DNA from: Endotrypanum monterogeii
Taxonomy: Eukaryota; Euglenozoa; Kinetoplastea; Trypanosomatida; Trypanosomatidae
DNA: 47,207 bases
Reading direction: 5' to 3'
Assembly: GCA_000333855.2 (NCBI GenBank)
Contig: CM007343.1
Span: 753,533-800,739 of the forward strand
Shown: piece after piece, positions 37,800-47,207 of the stretch
Position numbering within the stretch: position 1 is the first letter of the stretch
How the letters are laid out: the number at the start of each line of letters is the position of its first letter
Translations under genes and position numbers: made by a program
Notes under the pieces: model-generated
Database searches by the model: none
What the model was told of the DNA's origin: nothing
What the model saw: the letters and a program-made list of their open reading frames with translations, nothing else

Positions 37800-40604
37800 A
37801 TGAGCGTTTTTTCTACTATTGACAACAAAGGAGGACGCAACAACGCCGAAAGGCGCGCGACTATCCCAATGAATGATAGCACGGCGGTGGCCGATTCGGC
37901 AGGCACCCCAGGGACTCGCATGCCGCCCTTCACTGCTTCCGAGAATGCAGAATATCAGGCGATTTTGGTATGGCGTAACGCATTTTTGGATAGCGAGCGT
38001 GCTTATCAAGATGTGCTCATGACGCTGGAGGGAGACTACATCCTCGATCGATTTCGGGCCGAGTACGAGAGTCTTCACAACTCATTACTCAGTGCACATG
38101 AAGGTGAGGGCAGGTTGCTGCGCAAGTGCGCAGACCTCCAAACCGATATTGAGGTGTGTGCAGAGAAGGCAACTGCTGCGACTGAGCTGACGCAAGGGGA
38201 TCGTGAGATTATCGCCAGACTCAAGAGTGAGACGGAGCACACTTCCCAACGGTTAGCGGAGATGAGGGAAAAGGAGATGCAGCTGAAGGAGGTGGTTGCC
38301 ACTCTCAGGCACGATATCCGAGCGCAGCAGGCAAAGGCGAAAGAGCCAATCGAGTTGCCACTCCAGGAAACCGCTATAAACAATCTGCAACACATTCACG
38401 ACTCTCTGCAGCGGAAGGAGGAGCAACTGATGCAGCAGCTGCGCAGTGTTTCCTGCAACACAGCCGCCACGCAACGGCGCATCACCGCACTTGTAGAGGG
38501 CAACTCAGCTAATGCCGCTGAACTCATGCTGACGCGCGAGAACACCACGAAGATGGAAGAAGAGGTGCAGACGGTGCTGGCGCAAAAATCCTTGAAGGCG
38601 CAGGAGCTGAGTGCAATGCGTGATACCATTGCCCGTCGCATAGCGTACAGCATTTCTCAGCAGCAGATCCTCGACGCGCTCAGCGAGGACCACGAGCGCA
38701 ACGGTCAGGAGTTGCGTGATGTTCGAAATGAGGAGTCGCGGCTGGCGGACGAGCATCAGGGCATATGCCGTCAACTGCAACACGTCAACACTGCGATGCA
38801 GGAGTGTAATGAAGAAAATGATCTGTGGCAACGGCGCGCGCGTGAGAAGACAGCCGAGCTGAAGGCGCACCAGACTACGCTTGCTTCTCTGCACAAGCGG
38901 TGCGTCAAGGCTCAGGAGGTTGTTGAAGCACTACACCGACGGAATACAGTTATAGAGGCGCAGAAAACCGAGCAGCAGGAGAGGCAGCGTGATGCGGCAG
39001 CGCGTTTGCAGAACGAGGAGTCCAGTCTTTCTCGCGCGCGGCAGGCGGCACACGTTGCCACGCAGACGGCGCTTTCCGTGAGGAAGGAGGTCAATATTCT
39101 CCAGGAGAGGGTCGCTGAGAATGAGGGTGAGCACCGACGAAACGCCTCGTGGCTCGCGGAGAAAAAAACGCAGCTGCAAATGTTGGAGAGTGTTGTGACA
39201 TGCTGTGAGGAAAATATCCAAGACGCGCTAAAGAAAATGTACACCATGACGCAGGAGGCGGAGATGAATGACACCAAAGCGAAGGAATATGCCAATGCGT
39301 GCTCGAGTATCCTCAGAGAAATCGAAAGCAAGAATATGGAGCTGAGCGAGTACGACCGGAGATTTGTGGTGGGGGAAGCGCAGGTCCAGCAGCAGCAGAC
39401 AATGCTCGAGTCGATGCTGATGGAGCGCAACACGTACACTTCGCATTGCAACCAGCTAAAGCACGGCCTCAGCGAGCAGCAACACCGCATCATACTTCAT
39501 ATAGCACAGATACAGTCGATGCGCAACGCTATCCAGAAAAGAGAGAAGGACGCGAAAGTTCAAGCGGCGCATATCCGACTCCTGCGACAACAGCGGAAGG
39601 AGCTGGAGGGCCAACTTGAGGATTACCAGCGGCGGGCTGGCAAGAGCCAGCGATCTGCCGATATACTACTACAGGAGGTCCAGCAACTTCAGAGTGTGCT
39701 TCGGGATGCCGCGGAAGAAGCAGCCCGGCAGCAGCGTCGCTGCCGCGATATTGTGCACGAAAGGGACTTACTTGGTCGTCAGGCAACGGACCGGACGATG
39801 GAGGTGTACGCGCTGTACGAGAAAGCACACACTCAACATTCGGTCCTACAGCGGCACGAAGGTCTTTACACCGAGCAAGCACAGCAGCTAGAGAATCTCC
39901 AATATCAAACAGTTCAGTTCTCGCAACAGCTAAAGCAAATGCGGATGTTCGTTGTGCGCCTGCCGGAGTTGCGTGTGCTGTTGAACTCTTCCACTCGTGA
40001 ACTGCAGCGGGAGAGGGTGCGCGTGCGCGGGTTACTAGACGAAGCGGGCCGCTCCGTGAACGTGCATCCGCACAACGAGGCAGCATTGGCAGATCCGGAG
40101 ACGTACGTTCTTTTGCAGAGGGTGCATAAGCTGCAGCGTGTCCTCGTCGAGCGCCGTACTCAACTGAGTGAGAAGGATGCGGCGATACAATCAGTGGAGC
40201 AGCGCTACATGAGGGCCAAAGCCATCGCCGCCCAGCAGCCGGGCCCAGAGATCGCCGAGCAGCTCACCGCCTATCAGGAGAACCTGGTGAAAAAGAGTCA
40301 GCACATGGAAAAGATGCAGGAGGCCCTCGCGTTTTTCCGCTCGCAAACCGATCTTTTCAAAGCCCGGCACGATGTTCTGCGCGACCGACTCACCGAAATG
40401 GGAAATGCGTACGCATCGAACCGATTGGAGCAGGACAGACGCTCCAAGGTAAGCCATGGAGGGGTCGCCACGCCAGACACAGGTCCACTCTCCTTGACTT
40501 CGGAGCCAATCGTATACCGTGGCTTTGTGGCCCCTCCACACTCTACGTCGGACAACGCCATGAGGCCATCTTCGCTCTCCACACCACCCAAGGTGCTGGA
40601 GTAG
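37800..40604 (+). CDS. CFAP58-like (CCDC147) flagellar coiled-coil protein
   Basis: Protein of 934 residues, almost entirely coiled coil from about 60 to 890. The most conserved part, residues about 60-140, fits CFAP58/CCDC147: AYQDVLMTLEGDYILDRFRA, then EYESLHNSLL, RLLRKCADLQTDI and TQGDREIIARLKSE. These parallel the FQxVLxELxGDxSLEKFRxEYExLH, RLMxKCRELNAEI and SQDDQTTIASLKKE pattern. CFAP58 is an axonemal or flagellar assembly protein needed for sperm tails in animals, of similar size (about 870 residues). The first 45 residues are unstructured. The tail beyond about 890 is Ser/Pro-rich. Start chosen as the first ATG after the acceptor; upstream in-frame codons translate the CA repeat. Other axonemal coiled-coil families (CCDC146, CCDC39) are less likely. 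Confidence 0.75.
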   Translation: MSVFSTIDNKGGRNNAERRATIPMNDSTAVADSAGTPGTRMPPFTASENAEYQAILVWRNAFLDSERAYQDVLMTLEGDYILDRFRAEYESLHNSLLSAHEGEGRLLRKCADLQTDIEVCAEKATAATELTQGDREIIARLKSETEHTSQRLAEMREKEMQLKEVVATLRHDIRAQQAKAKEPIELPLQETAINNLQHIHDSLQRKEEQLMQQLRSVSCNTAATQRRITALVEGNSANAAELMLTRENTTKMEEEVQTVLAQKSLKAQELSAMRDTIARRIAYSISQQQILDALSEDHERNGQELRDVRNEESRLADEHQGICRQLQHVNTAMQECNEENDLWQRRAREKTAELKAHQTTLASLHKRCVKAQEVVEALHRRNTVIEAQKTEQQERQRDAAARLQNEESSLSRARQAAHVATQTALSVRKEVNILQERVAENEGEHRRNASWLAEKKTQLQMLESVVTCCEENIQDALKKMYTMTQEAEMNDTKAKEYANACSSILREIESKNMELSEYDRRFVVGEAQVQQQQTMLESMLMERNTYTSHCNQLKHGLSEQQHRIILHIAQIQSMRNAIQKREKDAKVQAAHIRLLRQQRKELEGQLEDYQRRAGKSQRSADILLQEVQQLQSVLRDAAEEAARQQRRCRDIVHERDLLGRQATDRTMEVYALYEKAHTQHSVLQRHEGLYTEQAQQLENLQYQTVQFSQQLKQMRMFVVRLPELRVLLNSSTRELQRERVRVRGLLDEAGRSVNVHPHNEAALADPETYVLLQRVHKLQRVLVERRTQLSEKDAAIQSVEQRYMRAKAIAAQQPGPEIAEQLTAYQENLVKKSQHMEKMQEALAFFRSQTDLFKARHDVLRDRLTEMGNAYASNRLEQDRRSKVSHGGVATPDTGPLSLTSEPIVYRGFVAPPHSTSDNAMRPSSLSTPPKVLE

Positions 40605-41120
40605 GCCTGCCTCCTCTCGTATACAACCAACTTTTTCTCCACACAGTCTACTAGCGATGGTGGGGAGGGGGACTGCAGGAAGACACGCGGGGGTCTTCTT
40701 CCCTTGTCCGTATGCCCCCCCCCCCCCCACCACCGTTGATGGCTGGTTCACTAATGTAAATTTAGGGGAGTGGTTCGGGTGCCTTCTCCATGAAGGTCTC
40801 CTCTCCTCTCCCACTCCGTCTTTTCACTGATGCCGAAATGACTATGATCACTATTTTATTTTATTTTTTCTTTTATTTGCCCCCGAAAGGGAGCAGAAAG
40901 GAGGTCTTGTGCGAGGGAGGGGACGCTGAAATTACTGTCATCTCGAAAGATGTGAGAGTTTTATGGCTGCTGATGTTTGCGACTGTCGATGTGATAACAG
41001 TGCGTCAGCCCGACGTGCGACTGTGTTCTCATGTGTGCATTACCCACACAAACGTCTCATCATCAGTGACACATATCTCACGCGCTTCCTTTTTTTTTGT
41101 TGTTGTGTTCTGCTGAGACC

Positions 41121-41194
41121 CCCTAACCCGCTCAACCCCCCCCCCCTCTGAGGGGAGGAGGGGGAAGAAAAGGAGGGGGTGGAGCGGGTTAGGG
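41121..41194. repeat. 20-bp near-perfect inverted repeat with GGGTTAGGG arms
   Basis: Left arm 41121-41140 begins CCCTAACCCGCTC; right arm 41175-41194 ends GAGCGGGTTAGGG. The outer 13 bp pair perfectly and 19 of 20 pair overall, around a 34-base spacer that itself holds CCCC...GGGG and G-rich blocks. A stable hairpin is expected in DNA or transcript. Confidence 0.85.
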
Positions 41195-41738
41195 TGTGTA
41201 CAATTTGTGAGGCGTTGTTGAGGACGACGCCCCGTTGCCGAGTAGAAGGTGACGTCGGGTCCTCACCTGTTTTCATTTACCATCTCTTGTCACGGGACAT
41301 TAGAACTGTTGACGTTGCCTCCATATATATTTTCTGTTTTTTTTTTTTGTTGATTTGGTGTCTCTCGCTCTCTGTCGTTTTTTTTTTCTCTTTCTTTTCC
41401 CCTGTGAACGGATATGTCTGCTGTGCCTTCTCCAACCTCTCCCCCTATTTGTTGTGTGCTCTCCATCCGCAAAGAAATTCAAAAGAAGCGAACAACGGCT
41501 CAGAGGATTTTGTGCCTCCCTCTCTCCTCTTCTTATCAGGGACTCTCTGCGTCAGATGTGGTATTCAAATTGACGACAATGCGTCAATTTTTCTTTTGTT
41601 TCACTCCGTGAGGGACACCACCATAGAGCGGTCACATCTACGGGTATCCTCTCACTCACTCACGTTGTACCGTCTGCACGCGCACAGCATTGCGCTCAAA
41701 CATTTTCATTATCATCTTCCATCCCCTTTTCTTCTCCC

Positions 41739-41741
<3 letters not shown>

Positions 41742-41772
<31 letters not shown>
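41742..41772 (+). repeat. (TA)n microsatellite
   Basis: TA dinucleotide tract about 370 bases upstream of the HSP78 start. Confidence 0.93.
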
Positions 41773-41776
<4 letters not shown>

Positions 41777-42143
41777 GTTTATTCGGACTACGGTGTGAGG
41801 AACATCATCCCTATCCTCCCTAAAGAACAAAAAACTTCCGTTCTTCTCCTTGTTCTTTTCCACTCCCCTCCTCCAATATACACACACAACCGTACACAAA
41901 CCGACGGTGTTTCCGTCTGGAGGGACACACGCAGATCTCCACACGACTACCCCGCACCATATCGGTTCCACTAAGCGGCGTTTTTCTTCGAGGGCCGCAC
42001 CCTGCCAGTATCTCGTTCTCTCCCCAATCAGACTAGGACCGAATTTTTTTTTTGTTGGTATTTCGATCTCTGTGTGCGTGTGTCCCACACACGTACATAC
42101 ATACACACCAGGCCTCCGCCCCCTTTTTTTTTTTGCTTCTGTG

Positions 42144-44567
42144 ATGATGCGTAGATGCGGCGTGAGTGCCGTCATGGCGGCGCCTTTGATAACTTTCGTC
42201 CACGGAGGTGCTCGTGAAGCTTCCCTGGCCTCCATGACGCGCTCGCCGATGCTCTCGAGCAGCACAGCGAAGCCCGTGCTGAGAATATGTTGCCGGTGGA
42301 AGTCATCAAGTGTGACGCCGTGGGGGTCTGGTGGCAACAACAGTGGAGGAGGCAATGGCGGCGAGCAGCAGGGCCGAACATGGGTGAACCCGAATGCAGT
42401 GCCGCCAGGGGACTTCCTCAAGAAGTACGCGCGTGACCTGACCGAGGAGGCGCGTATGGGTCGCCTGGACCCCATCGTGGGTCGCGAGGAGGTCATTCGA
42501 CGCACTATTCAAGTGGTCTCGCGTCGCACTAAAAACAATCCGGTGCTGATTGGTGAGCCTGGTGTCGGTAAGACGGCCATCGTCGAGGGTTTGGCGCAAC
42601 GCATCGTGAAGGGCGAAGTTCCGGAGAGTATCAGGGATCGCAAGGTGTACGCACTGGACATGGGTACGCTCGTCGCCGGTGCCAAGTTCCGTGGCGAGTT
42701 CGAGGAGCGTCTCAAAGGTGTCCTAAAGGACACCATCGAGTCCAACGGGAAGGCCATCCTGTTTATCGACGAGCTACACACGCTGGTTGGCGCTGGCGCC
42801 TCCGGAGATGGCTCGATGGATGCCGCGAACCTGCTGAAGCCATCGCTGGCACGTGGCGAGTTGCGCTGTGTCGGTGCTACGACGCTGGACGAGTATCGAC
42901 GTCACATCGAGAAGGACGCCGCACTTGCACGTCGCTTCCAGTCGGTTCTCGTCACGGAGCCCACTGTGGAGGAGACGATATCTATTTTACGTGGCATCAA
43001 GGAAAAGTACGAGGCCCACCACGGCTGCCTCATTAAGGACGAGGCCCTCGTCTACGCCGCCGTCAACTCCCACCGCTACCTCTCGGAACGGCGCCTTCCC
43101 GACAAGGCCATCGACCTGATCGATGAGGCAGCCAGCCGTCTGCGCTTGCAGCAGGAGTCTAAGCCGGAGGCGCTTGACCTTATCGAGCGCGAGCTGATTC
43201 GACTAAAGATCGAGGCCGAGGCTGTGAAGAAGGACAAGGATGAGGTGGGCAAGGAGAAGCTAGCAAACCTTTATGCACACATTTCACAAAAGCAAGGAGA
43301 GTATGATGCACTGGAGGAGCGGTGGCGCAAGGAGAAGGCTTTGTTCCAGACGATCAAGCAGCGGACCGAGGAGCTCGACGTCTTGCGGCACCACCTCGAG
43401 CAGGCGATGAGCAGCGGCGACTTTGCCAAGGCAGGCGAGATTCAGCATAGCCAAATACCGAATCTACTCAAGCAGATCGAGAAGGACAAGAGAGTAGCCA
43501 TCTCCAAAGATTTCATGGTGCACGACAGCGTCACCTCAAAGGATATCGCTGAGGTGATCGCCCGTGCGACAGGCATTCCTGTGGCGCAGCTCATGACAAG
43601 TGAGCGGGAGAAGCTGATTCACATGGACGAGGCGTTGAAGAAGACCATCATGGGTCAGGATTCGGCCATCGAGTCCATCACAAATGTCGTGCGCATTTCT
43701 CGTGCGGGATTGCACTCTCACAAGCGCCCGCTAGGCTCCTTTCTCTTCCTGGGCCCCACCGGCGTCGGCAAAACGGAGGCGTGCAAGAGTCTTGCCAAGT
43801 TTCTCTTCGACGATGAGTCCTTCATATGTCGCATTGACATGAGCGAGTACATGGAGCGGCACTCGGTGCACCGGCTGATCGGCGCTCCACCGGGCTACGT
43901 CGGCTACGAGGAGGGTGGCGAGCTGACGGAGACGGTGCGGCGTCGCCCGTATCAGATTGTTCTCTTCGACGAATTCGAGAAGGCTCACCCGAGTGTGTCG
44001 AACATCCTCCTCCAAGTCCTCGACGAGGGACACCTGACAGACAGTCACGGTCGCCGCGTCGACTTCAAGAATACGATTATTATCCTCACTTCTAACATCG
44101 GTGCTGATATTATTGCCCGTCTACCGGAGGGACAGCCAAGCAGTGTGGCGATGCCGGCTGTCATGGAGCAGGTGCGGCACCGCCTGGCGCCGGAGTTCAT
44201 CAACCGTCTCGATGACATCATCATGTTCAATCGGCTCAGCCGCGAGAACATCCGCAGCATCGTTGAAATTTTATTTTCTCAGGTTCAGGAAATGCTGACG
44301 GAGCACAACATTACGCTGGTGAAGTCCAAGGAGGTGTACGACTGGTTCAGCGCCCATGGCTACAGCTCCGTTTATGGGGCTCGTCCGCTGAAGCGTCTTC
44401 TTCAGAGTGAACTGCTTAATCAGTTGGCGCTGATGCTTCTTGACGGTCGCATCCGCGAGGGTGAGCATGTGCAGCTCTCGGTGGAGGGTGATCATGTCAG
44501 GGTGGTTGCTAATCACGAACTCCCTGCTGAAAAGATATTGGGTGATGGGCAACTGCTGGATGAGTAG
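42144..44567 (+). CDS. HSP78: HSP78, mitochondrial ClpB/HSP100-type disaggregase
   Basis: AAA+ protein of 807 residues that threads aggregated proteins through its hexameric pore, probably in the mitochondrial matrix. The first 55 or so residues ([10 protein letters not shown] to about [10 protein letters not shown]) are rich in Arg/Ser with few acids, a mitochondrial presequence. Then come AAA1 (GEPGVGKT 137-144, [12 protein letters not shown]) and the ClpB-type M-domain coiled coil (about 345-455). AAA2 follows (GPTGVGKT 537-544, LFDEFEKAH) and then the C-terminal D2 small domain. The ClpB N-terminal domain is absent, as in yeast Hsp78. Translation could begin at 42144, 42147 or 42174, all in frame and all leaving a presequence. 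An upstream frame to 41850 lacks presequence character and precedes the acceptor. Confidence 0.95.
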   Translation: MMRRCGVSAVMAAPLITFVHGGAREASLASMTRSPMLSSSTAKPVLRICCRWKSSSVTPWGSGGNNSGGGNGGEQQGRTWVNPNAVPPGDFLKKYARDLTEEARMGRLDPIVGREEVIRRTIQVVSRRTKNNPVLIGEPGVGKTAIVEGLAQRIVKGEVPESIRDRKVYALDMGTLVAGAKFRGEFEERLKGVLKDTIESNGKAILFIDELHTLVGAGASGDGSMDAANLLKPSLARGELRCVGATTLDEYRRHIEKDAALARRFQSVLVTEPTVEETISILRGIKEKYEAHHGCLIKDEALVYAAVNSHRYLSERRLPDKAIDLIDEAASRLRLQQESKPEALDLIERELIRLKIEAEAVKKDKDEVGKEKLANLYAHISQKQGEYDALEERWRKEKALFQTIKQRTEELDVLRHHLEQAMSSGDFAKAGEIQHSQIPNLLKQIEKDKRVAISKDFMVHDSVTSKDIAEVIARATGIPVAQLMTSEREKLIHMDEALKKTIMGQDSAIESITNVVRISRAGLHSHKRPLGSFLFLGPTGVGKTEACKSLAKFLFDDESFICRIDMSEYMERHSVHRLIGAPPGYVGYEEGGELTETVRRRPYQIVLFDEFEKAHPSVSNILLQVLDEGHLTDSHGRRVDFKNTIIILTSNIGADIIARLPEGQPSSVAMPAVMEQVRHRLAPEFINRLDDIIMFNRLSRENIRSIVEILFSQVQEMLTEHNITLVKSKEVYDWFSAHGYSSVYGARPLKRLLQSELLNQLALMLLDGRIREGEHVQLSVEGDHVRVVANHELPAEKILGDGQLLDE

Positions 44568-45701
44568 GTCCGTCTCTTCATTCCCCGAAGCATGATACAC
44601 AAGAGGGTGAGGGAGAGCGGAAGCTGTTACTGCTGCCGTCGTCATCACCCGCCGCCCCCCGCTTGCCATTATTACCCCAAGCAGCGCAATCGTGGAATAC
44701 CGTGGAGGACGCCACCTCTGGTCGCCTATCTTTTTTTCCTGAAATATTTTATATACTTCAGATTTTATTGCGCCGTAAGTTCGATGAGTGGCATGATTGT
44801 ATGCTTGTGTCAGTGAGCCGAGAGTCGCTGGCGACGGCGCTTCACTCAGTGTACGCTAGGTATAAACATCTTCTTCTCTCCTGTCTCTTACCTACGACGC
44901 CCAAGGCGGATCTTATTGTTGCATTCCTCCCTGGTGTAGGAGTTGCATAACGCGCAAGTTTGCACGTGCGTGTCTCTGTGGTCGAAACGCCGGCTGAGGT
45001 GCCCGTGTCGACGAAAGTCTTCTGATGCGATAAGCAGTGGATCTTCCCTCAACTTTCCCACGAGTGTACTTTTGTGTGTGTGTGTGTGTTTTCTTTCATC
45101 TGTCTCGCTTTTTTTTCTTTTTTTGGTCACAGGAATCACAAATCCTCTTGCGCAGCATCCTCCCCCCTTTCCTCCTCCTCAGCTCCACCGTGCGTGGAGC
45201 ATCAACAGATCAATGCACTAAACGAAAGGAGGGGGGGGTGGAGAACAGAAACGCGTGTGGTGTGTCCCCCATCCCTCCTCAACGCAACCTTCGTGCCTAT
45301 CGCTTCATATCAGTGCAAGTAAACGGATGACCGCAAAGCAAAAGGTTGCTGCGGCTGAAGAAACTCCGCCCCATCCTCTCATCCCCGCCCTCCTCTCGTA
45401 TCACTTCTTTTTCTCTGCGCGTGTACCTATTTCCGTTCACCGGGCACAACGACAGCAGAAAATGTATGCTTGTGTGCTCTCTCTCGCATCACTTTTCTTT
45501 TTCTTTTTTTTCTGTTTCATTTTTTTTTTTTCCAACGTGTTACTCCCGCCATCCCCACAGGAAAGGTGACACACACCGAAAAAAAAAAAGACTTCAGGAG
45601 GGGCTCACATCGAAAAAGGAAGCGAGGGACGTTTGACAGCAGTTTTGGATGTTTTCCGCGTTGCGTTGCGGCGTGGGGTATACCGAGAGGAGACAGAAAA
45701 G
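44568..45701. other. Intergenic region downstream of HSP78
   Basis: About 1.1 kb without a supported gene. Contains (GT)n at 45073-45090, T-rich tracts and a strong acceptor: a pyrimidine tract at about 45488-45555 ending in CCCCACAG (AG 45559-45560). A 20-codon upstream ORF (ATG 45649) precedes the small candidate gene. Confidence 0.55.
45490..45560 (+). promoter_or_regulatory. Strong spliced-leader acceptor without a clear large gene
   Basis: About 70 bases of nearly unbroken pyrimidines ending in CCATCCCCACAG, as good as the acceptors of known genes here. It supports an mRNA beginning at about 45561. Confidence 0.5.
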
Positions 45702-45956
45702 ATGCCCGTGATGTCACGTGGTGCTACACGTCCATTTTCATCCCTGAATACCGTAGGCGACGCACGGTGGGAGGCTCTTGCCATCACGTGCCATATATGT
45801 TCCGAGAGCCTCTACAGGTGCGGGCAAGAGGCGGGTCGGATGATGGAGTTGATGGAATCCGCGTTGTATTTGGCTGCGCTTGAGGTCTCGCCGCCTTGTG
45901 TCTACGGTGTGGACAACGCTGAGTACTGTGCTCCCTCCCCCCTGAATTTGCAGTAG
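45702..45956 (+). CDS. Possible small protein, 84 residues
   Basis: Unrecognised. It has mixed, protein-like composition, unlike the repeat translations around it, with a helical stretch ALAITCHICSESLYRCG followed by RMMELMESALYLAALE. Four cysteines fall within the first half of the open part (CHIC and others), and codon use is similar to its neighbours. A strong acceptor lies 140 bases upstream, but a 20-codon upstream ORF from ATG 45649 precedes it. The frame is open further upstream without an ATG. Could be a real short gene or a chance ORF in a non-coding transcript. Confidence 0.38.
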   Translation: MPVMSRGATRPFSSLNTVGDARWEALAITCHICSESLYRCGQEAGRMMELMESALYLAALEVSPPCVYGVDNAEYCAPSPLNLQ

Positions 45957-46822
45957 TGTGATCCCTGGGCAACGTTGTCCTCGGGCAGTTTCTTTTTCTT
46001 TTTTTCACGAGTCCCGTAAGTCAATTCACGCTGTTGCTGCGGTGCACACCTACCTTTTCCACTCTACACCCACCATACCCATATGCACACCCACAACGCA
46101 TCGCGATCGCTTAGTTGACCTTGTTTTTTCTTTTTTGTCTTGAAGACCACATTACCGATGTGCACACAGAAGGTGGTTTGGTTGCTCTGTTTCTGCTGTC
46201 CTTGGCCCATCCCTTGACCCTTGGGTTAGCTGCTGCTGTGTTTTTTCCCTCTTTCTTTACCAACACCGCTGCTCCATCACATCACCGACTGCTCTCGTAA
46301 TGACTGCTTTGGTTTTCCCCATGAGCTGACTTGCAGAGCCTGTGGATCAGCTGTACTCGCCTGTGTGTTGGGGTGGAGTCCCCACTTCTGGACTACTTTT
46401 GTGCGCGCCCACACACACACACACACACACCAAGGAGAATATACACCTTCACATGCGCCTACTCCTCACCTTCATGAGTGTGTGTGTGTATGTGTGTGTG
46501 TTACTCGTCCTCGTTATTCAGTGTCTGCGTGTCTTGGTCTCTGTCTGCCATGCGCCGTTTTTGTTTTGCCCTTTTTTTTTCTCTTCGGCGACGAGGGGGA
46601 GGGGGGCTTATTCCCCCCTCGTCGCCCCTTCACTTGATGGCGTTATGCACTTCGTCTTTTTCTCCACAAATTCCTCACATCTTTTTTTTTTTTCTTCTTC
46701 TTTGCGCCGTGGTTTCCTCACACACTTCGTGCGGCGGTACGTTGCCTGTATGCCCTCCCCCCTCCCTTTGCTTTCTCCATCCGTCAGGCGACAGTGTGCG
46801 CCTATCCGTTTCCCCAGGAGAG
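45957..46822. other. Intergenic region upstream of peptidyl-dipeptidase
   Basis: No supported gene. Contains (CA)n at 46410-46430, T-rich tracts (46685-46693 and others) and a pyrimidine tract at about 46751-46780 with acceptor AG 46786-46787. A 237-residue open frame across 46342-47055 is in a different frame from the protease and translates pyrimidine tracts. Confidence 0.6.
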
Positions 46823-47207
46823 ATGTCTACGTATACGCGCCCATTGGATCAGGGCATGCAAGAAGCGGATGGCTAGGGTGGAGCCAACTCAGCCGCGCCC
46901 ACCTTGGAAAACACGTTGGTCACCTTGGAGAAGAGTGGTGTGCAGCTCACGCGTGCACGCCTGGTCTTTTCAAATTTGTGCTATGCACACACAAACGCAG
47001 AGATGCAGGGGTTGGAGCAGACTTATGCCCCCAAGTTTTCCGAGCACAGGGATAATATTTTCCTCGACAGCGTCCTGTACGGCCGCATCAAGGCTGTGTA
47101 CGACACGCGCGGCAGCCTCGCTGGGGAAGACCTGCGACTGGTGGAACACTACGAGGATGTGTTTCGCAAGGCTGGGGCCGCCCTCGACGACATGGGGAAG
47201 GGAAAAC
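46823..47207 (+). CDS. Peptidyl-dipeptidase (M3 family, Dcp type), partial, broken near its start
   Basis: N-terminal part of a zinc dipeptidyl carboxypeptidase of family M3, which removes C-terminal dipeptides; the catalytic HExxH region lies beyond the window. From 46880 the reading frame gives APTLENTLVTLEKSG, LVFSNLCYAHTNAEMQGLEQ, YAPKFSEHRDNIFLDSVLYG and RLVEHYEDVFRKAGA, all matching the Dcp N-terminal helical domain. The first ATG after acceptor AG 46786-46787 is 46823, in the same frame, but after 17 codons (ending GMQEADG) there is an in-frame TAG at 46874-46876. TRPLDQGMQ resembles the RPAFDEGM stretch of Dcp, so the gene seems to begin here and carry a lesion, or a sequencing error, at about 46859-46885. 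Otherwise translation could start only at ATG 47003, which would lose conserved sequence. Confidence 0.75.

Larger units (their letters stand above)
40605..42143. other. Long intergenic region with inverted repeat, CFAP58 to HSP78
   Basis: About 1.5 kb without a supported gene. Contains C14 at 40716-40729, a large inverted repeat at 41121-41194, T-rich stretches (41336-41350, 41378-41389), (TA)n at 41742-41772 and two candidate acceptors for HSP78 (AG 42110-42111 and 42152-42153). Open frames at 41179-41823 and 41414-41611 are low-complexity and not convincing. Confidence 0.6.

Noticed and set aside
41121..41194. Reading the GGGTTAGGG inverted repeat as a telomere or internal telomeric array
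   Set aside because: Only single units are present in each arm, with no tandem array; kept as a hairpin only.
41179..41823. Open frame of 214 codons upstream of HSP78
   Set aside because: Mostly Phe/Ser/Leu from T- and C-rich tracts ending in a TA repeat; no acceptor-ATG arrangement and no protein-like segment.
46342..47055. Sense open frame of 237 codons across the peptidyl-dipeptidase start
   Set aside because: It translates pyrimidine and CA tracts, and the M3-family similarity is in a different frame.
1..47207. CRISPR arrays, insertion sequences, retroposon remnants, tRNA or rRNA genes
   Set aside because: No spaced direct repeats, transposase or reverse-transcriptase motifs, or tRNA B-box-like cloverleaf seen by eye. 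Short degenerate retroposon remnants in UTRs cannot be excluded without a search.

Overview
This window is nuclear DNA from a trypanosomatid (kinetoplastid), most probably Leishmania or a close relative. About fifteen GC-rich, intron-less genes all lie on the + strand, and nearly every start codon has a long polypyrimidine tract and an AG acceptor just upstream. That is the layout of a polycistronic unit whose mRNAs are made by spliced-leader trans-splicing. Intergenic DNA is full of (CA)n, (TG)n, (TA)n and poly-C/poly-T tracts. A run of 20 Ns (21290-21309) shows it is a draft assembly. From memory, HSP78, a dynein heavy chain and a peptidyl-dipeptidase lie together on Leishmania chromosome 2; I could not check that here.

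Layout, left to right: aldo-keto reductase (751-1869); Hop2-like meiotic protein (2573-3412); a Pro/Ser-rich protein whose N-terminus resembles the WASH-complex subunit FAM21 (4026-5711); short-chain dehydrogenase (6247-6972); unknown coiled-coil protein (7530-8873); two protein kinases in tandem (9855-10739, 11247-12923); a 2-kb gene-free stretch; PRP19 splicing factor (14879-16429); tubulin-tyrosine-ligase-like enzyme (17430-18824); small basic protein (20028-20441); the 4332-residue axonemal dynein heavy chain that fills a quarter of the window (21528-34526); RNA polymerase III subunit RPC82/RPC3 (35013-36842); CFAP58-like flagellar coiled-coil protein (37800-40604); mitochondrial HSP78/ClpB (42144-44567); a possible 84-residue protein (45702-45956); and the beginning of an M3-family peptidyl-dipeptidase (from 46823), interrupted by an in-frame stop and cut by the window edge.

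The genes do not form one pathway, as is usual in these units. Three of them (TTL-like, dynein heavy chain, CFAP58-like) belong to the flagellar axoneme or tubulin modification. PRP19 and RPC82 serve RNA processing and transcription, Hop2 meiotic recombination, and HSP78 mitochondrial protein disaggregation.

The points most worth following up are the FAM21-like protein, the broken start of the peptidyl-dipeptidase, a strong 20-bp inverted repeat carrying GGGTTAGGG upstream of HSP78, CA-repeat tracts lying between splice acceptor and start codon in four genes, and the small orphan ORF before the peptidyl-dipeptidase. I saw no mobile element, CRISPR array or recognisable tRNA/rRNA gene.
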